Shown in pieces: positions 63,537-64,000 of a stretch of DNA of 64,000 bases (the first letter of the stretch is position 1; each line of letters starts with the position of its first letter). Origin of the DNA: Brettanomyces bruxellensis (taxonomy: Eukaryota > Ascomycota > Pichiomycetes > Pichiales > Pichiaceae); assembly GCF_011074885.1 (NCBI RefSeq), contig NC_054690.1, forward strand, positions 1,059,001 to 1,123,000, written 5' to 3'. The position numbers were made by a program, and so were the translations under genes. The notes under the pieces are model-generated. The model was not told where the DNA came from. It worked only from the letters and a program-made list of their open reading frames with translations, and searched no databases.

Positions 63537-64000
63537 ATGTTCAGAACCTGCTTCATCAAACTAAATCAAATAACATCTAGGCGATTTCTTCAGACTTCTG
63601 CCGAAAGCGCAACAAAGACAGCTGCCCAGGCTTCCAAGACAATATCTGAAACTCCTGTTTCTACAAAAAAAGGTGCAAGAGGAGAATTGGAAACAGCAAG
63701 AGAGCAGATCCCAATTATTCCCGAGGGCCACTTTTCCCAGGCTCCAAATAGAGATTCAACATGGTCTCCATCGCAGATTTCCAGAGAAGAAGTCTATAAA
63801 AATAATGTCAGGTTTGTGGGCAGAGATTTGAGCAAACAGCCTTTTGCAGAAGCTGCCATAGAATTAACGAAGATGCAACCCATCCATTATGTGAGCTCTG
63901 ATATTGCCGTTTGTCAGGGTACTACAAGTCTGCTGGGCCACCCTAAGGTGTACATCAATCTAGATAAAGATATGGTGGGACATTGTGGATATTGTGGTGC
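63537..64000 (+). CDS. Complex I accessory subunit, NDUFS6 type (truncated by the window end)
   Basis: An open frame from the ATG at 63537 to the last base, about 154 residues. The start is a basic presequence (MFRTCFIKLNQITSRRFLQTS), followed by a Gln/Ser/Lys linker and NNVRFVGRDLSKQP. The conserved end block GHPKVYINLDKDMVGHCGYCG includes the zinc-binding CxxC of the 13-kDa subunit. The last conserved residues and stop lie beyond the window. It is the second complex I gene here. Confidence 0.93.
   Translation, partial: MFRTCFIKLNQITSRRFLQTSAESATKTAAQASKTISETPVSTKKGARGELETAREQIPIIPEGHFSQAPNRDSTWSPSQISREEVYKNNVRFVGRDLSKQPFAEAAIELTKMQPIHYVSSDIAVCQGTTSLLGHPKVYINLDKDMVGHCGYCG

Noticed and set aside
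1..64000. CRISPR arrays, prophage or plasmid genes
   Set aside because: No regularly spaced repeats, phage genes or bacterial signals; all evidence is for yeast nuclear DNA.

Overview
This window is nuclear DNA from a budding yeast (Saccharomycotina). It is AT-rich, gene-dense in the first half, and nearly all recognisable genes have single-copy yeast counterparts. Short introns carry the yeast branch point TACTAAC. Two nuclear genes for mitochondrial complex I (an NDUFS7/PSST-type and an NDUFS6-type subunit) exclude the Saccharomyces clade, which has lost complex I. A CTG codon falls on a Leu position of the conserved ZIM17 core, so CTG appears to be read as leucine and not serine. A Pichiaceae-like or other complex-I-bearing, standard-code yeast fits best; I do not name a species.

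Layout. 0.4-9 kb: a Sec7-PH Arf GEF, RDS3, PER1 and a frame-broken EMW1/TTC27 gene. 9-16.2 kb: POM33-like, ZIM17 (one intron plus a frame break), a degenerate mitochondrial DEAD-box protein, MED7, HRT1 (intron) and an unrecognised membrane protein (frame break). 17.8-30.1 kb: VPS1, YTA12, SAM50, a 2.2-kb gene-poor tract with a 40-bp inverted repeat and a structured block, the U6 snRNA gene, TOM20, SLX9 and the NDUFS7-type gene. 33-41.6 kb: EXG1, an ASR1-like RING/PHD gene, KES1 and GDH1. 43-51 kb: a peroxisomal SCP2 protein, histone H1 with two introns, and a PES4/MIP6-like RNA-binding protein. 51.5-64 kb: NFU1 (frame break), ARL3 (intron), RSM19, PTC6, an LMBR1-type membrane protein (intron directly after the ATG), SOL1/2-like, FUB1 and a truncated NDUFS6-type gene.

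Functional themes. Many genes serve mitochondria: SAM50 and TOM20 in the outer membrane, ZIM17 and YTA12 in import and quality control, NFU1 in Fe-S delivery, RSM19 in the ribosome, PTC6 as a phosphatase, and the two complex I subunits. A second group acts in vesicle traffic and membranes (GEF, VPS1, ARL3, KES1, PER1, POM33). There is no sign of operons, CRISPR, tRNA or rRNA genes.

Cautions. Six apparent single-base frame breaks in five conserved genes, one N at 39761 and several very long homopolymers point to a draft assembly with indel errors. I found no convincing undescribed multi-gene system. The least explained DNA is the 24.9-27.1 kb tract beside U6.
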